A DNA stretch of 64,000 bases from CAZICM01 sp964537685 (lineage in GTDB: Bacteria; Myxococcota_A; Polyangia; Polyangiales; Polyangiaceae): positions 1 through 64,000 of the forward strand of contig CAZICM010000029.1 in NCBI GenBank assembly GCA_964537685.1, read 5' to 3'. Made by a program: the position numbers and the translations under genes. Within the stretch, counting starts at the first letter, position 1; every line of letters begins with the position of its first letter. The notes beneath the pieces are model-generated. The model saw only the letters and a program-made list of their open reading frames with translations. It had not been told where the DNA came from and did no database searches. Positions 62,937 to 64,000 of the stretch are shown here, one piece after another.

Positions 62937-63350
62937 TCAGCCCGGTTCGTCGAGTCCCTGCGAAGGCAGCGCGCCGCTCACAAGCGCCTTCAGCACATCC
63001 ATCGGCGTAAGAATCCCGAGCAGCTTCTGCTCCTCATCGACCACCATGATGCGGTGAACATTCTCGCTCACCATCTGCCTGACAGCGCGGCCAAGCGGCT
63101 CCTCTGGGCGCACGGAAAACACCTTGGTGGACATCAGATCGCCCACATGAAGCTCGGAGCCCGAAGCACCGCTGGTCATCCTCGCGATGATGTCGCTTTT
63201 GGAGACGACGCCAATCACGCGGCCCTGGGGATCGCACACGGGAGCACCGGTGACGCCCATGTTGGACAGCGTAGTGGCGGCCTCCATCAGGGCCGTATTT
63301 TCAGCCAGCACAACCACACTTTCGGTCATGATGTCGAGCACAAGGAGCAT
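62937..63350 (-). CDS. Two-CBS-domain protein
   Basis: The 137-residue protein consists of one Bateman pair (IMTESVVVLAENTAL..., DLMSTKVFSVRPEEPLG...), with GVVSKSDI and GILTPMDV at the strand ends. It is a stand-alone nucleotide sensor. ATG at 63350 is preferred, with GGAGG 9 bases upstream; the frame is open to 63416. It is convergent with the PH-domain gene. Confidence 0.83.
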   Translation of the reverse strand: MLLVLDIMTESVVVLAENTALMEAATTLSNMGVTGAPVCDPQGRVIGVVSKSDIIARMTSGASGSELHVGDLMSTKVFSVRPEEPLGRAVRQMVSENVHRIMVVDEEQKLLGILTPMDVLKALVSGALPSQGLDEPG

Positions 63351-63493
63351 GAGCGAGTGCCTCCAGAAACACACGGGTCTAGTCCGCGTGAAAATCGCAC
63401 CTATGAAACGCATCATAGGCTGCCGCGGGCTCTTGTTATATGAGGGCAGCCCGAGATCTTGAAGAGACCCTCTTAAACGACGGAGGATAATTT

Positions 63494-64000
63494 ATGAATG
63501 TCGCCATGTGGGGCCGCGCGATCAGCGTGATTCCAAGGGTAAGCGCTGAAGATTGGAAATCGCTCGATATTGTTTCGAAATGGCTAATCGCGACCCGCTC
63601 GGCCGTGCTGGTCATGACGCTGCTTTCCGCGGCAATTGCCGGCATCTTGGCGTACCGCGACGGCGCATTTAATGGTCTTTTATGGGGATTAACGGCGGGC
63701 GGCCTTCTATTTGCGCACGCTGCCAATAACTTAATCAACGATTTGACTGACCATGTGAAAGGCGTGGATAAAGACAATTATTTTCGCACGCAATACGGGC
63801 CTCAGCCTCTTGAGCATGGCCTGATGAGCCGCGGCGAAATGATGCGGTATATTATTGTTACGGGTGCAATTGCGATGGGATGTGGGGTCGCGCTGGTGAT
63901 TCTGCGCGGCCAGGCGACCCTGTGGCTCTTGGCGATAGGCTCATTTTTCGTCCTGTTTTATACGTGGCCTCTCAAATATTTGGGGCTTGGGGAACCCGCC
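63494..64000 (+). CDS. UbiA-family prenyltransferase, partial (cut by window end)
   Basis: From the ATG at 63494, with GGAGG 7 bases upstream, the frame is open to the last base (169 codons). It encodes several TM helices and the UbiA motif ANNLINDLTDHVKGVD, whose two Asp residues bind magnesium-prenyl diphosphate. It resembles MenA/UbiA-type quinone or lipid prenyltransferases; the second Asp-rich motif lies beyond the window. Confidence 0.85.
   Translation, partial: MNVAMWGRAISVIPRVSAEDWKSLDIVSKWLIATRSAVLVMTLLSAAIAGILAYRDGAFNGLLWGLTAGGLLFAHAANNLINDLTDHVKGVDKDNYFRTQYGPQPLEHGLMSRGEMMRYIIVTGAIAMGCGVALVILRGQATLWLLAIGSFFVLFYTWPLKYLGLGEPA

Overview
The window looks like a chromosomal segment from a member of the Myxococcota or a close deltaproteobacterial relative. 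The clues are a DUF2330 surface protein with a MYXO-CTERM-like tail, an AgmX/PglI-type lipoprotein, a probable DUF2378 protein, a DUF6918-like protein, a myxobacterial-type Uma2 remnant, and two large multidomain Hanks-type kinases. Base composition appears moderately GC-rich by eye, with several AT-rich gaps; it was not computed. I see no rRNA, tRNA, CRISPR array, insertion sequence or prophage. The right edge cuts a UbiA-type prenyltransferase gene.

Layout, left half. 0.1-4.8 kb: a two-subunit FAD/iron-sulfur amino-acid-type dehydrogenase (minus), divergent from an M20 peptidase. 4.8-8.3 kb: a four-CBS protein, divergent from a TIR / Ser-Thr kinase / TM / SUMF1-fold fusion. 8.3-11.3 kb: a decayed Uma2 gene, the DUF2330 protein and a lipoprotein of two Tudor-knot domains. 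11.6-16.0 kb: EF-G, a P-loop plus SLOG-like protein and a CDF metal transporter. 16.0-25.1 kb: a complete Wsp-type chemosensory operon on the minus strand (REC-hemerythrin, MCP, CheW, CheR-TPR, CheW, CheA-REC, CheB).

Middle. 25.5-27.0 kb: a GH13 enzyme. 27.8-30.8 kb: purine (ureide) catabolism, with a DUF6986/HpcH-type protein and an allantoicase-OHCU decarboxylase fusion. 30.8-32.4 kb: an acyl-CoA dehydrogenase-like protein and a DUF2378-like protein. 32.4-36.8 kb: a circularly permuted ATP-grasp, alpha-E, Ntn/transglutaminase operon. 38.4-44.0 kb: a thioesterase, a DUF2169 protein, an ABC exporter with a collagen-like tail, and the AgmX-like lipoprotein. 44.0-47.1 kb: a repeat-rich, gene-poor stretch followed by a tail-fibre-like repeat protein and a DUF4474 protein.

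Right part. 47.1-56.1 kb: a minus-strand run of a CheA-like kinase, a REC protein, a 1522-residue kinase-STAND-repeat protein, MddA and a lipoprotein. 56.1-62.3 kb: a plus-strand run joining envelope redox genes (beta-barrel, cupredoxin, pentaheme cytochrome) to an RsbU/RsbW/RsbV-type partner-switching module; the cytochrome and phosphatase genes overlap by 4 bases. 62.3-64 kb: a zinc-ribbon/PH membrane protein, a CBS protein and the partial UbiA gene.

The best candidates for undescribed biology are the TIR-kinase-SUMF1 fusion, the Wsp-like operon led by a REC-hemerythrin protein, the redox/partner-switch run, and the ATP-grasp operon whose amidotransferase-like domain lacks the catalytic cysteine.
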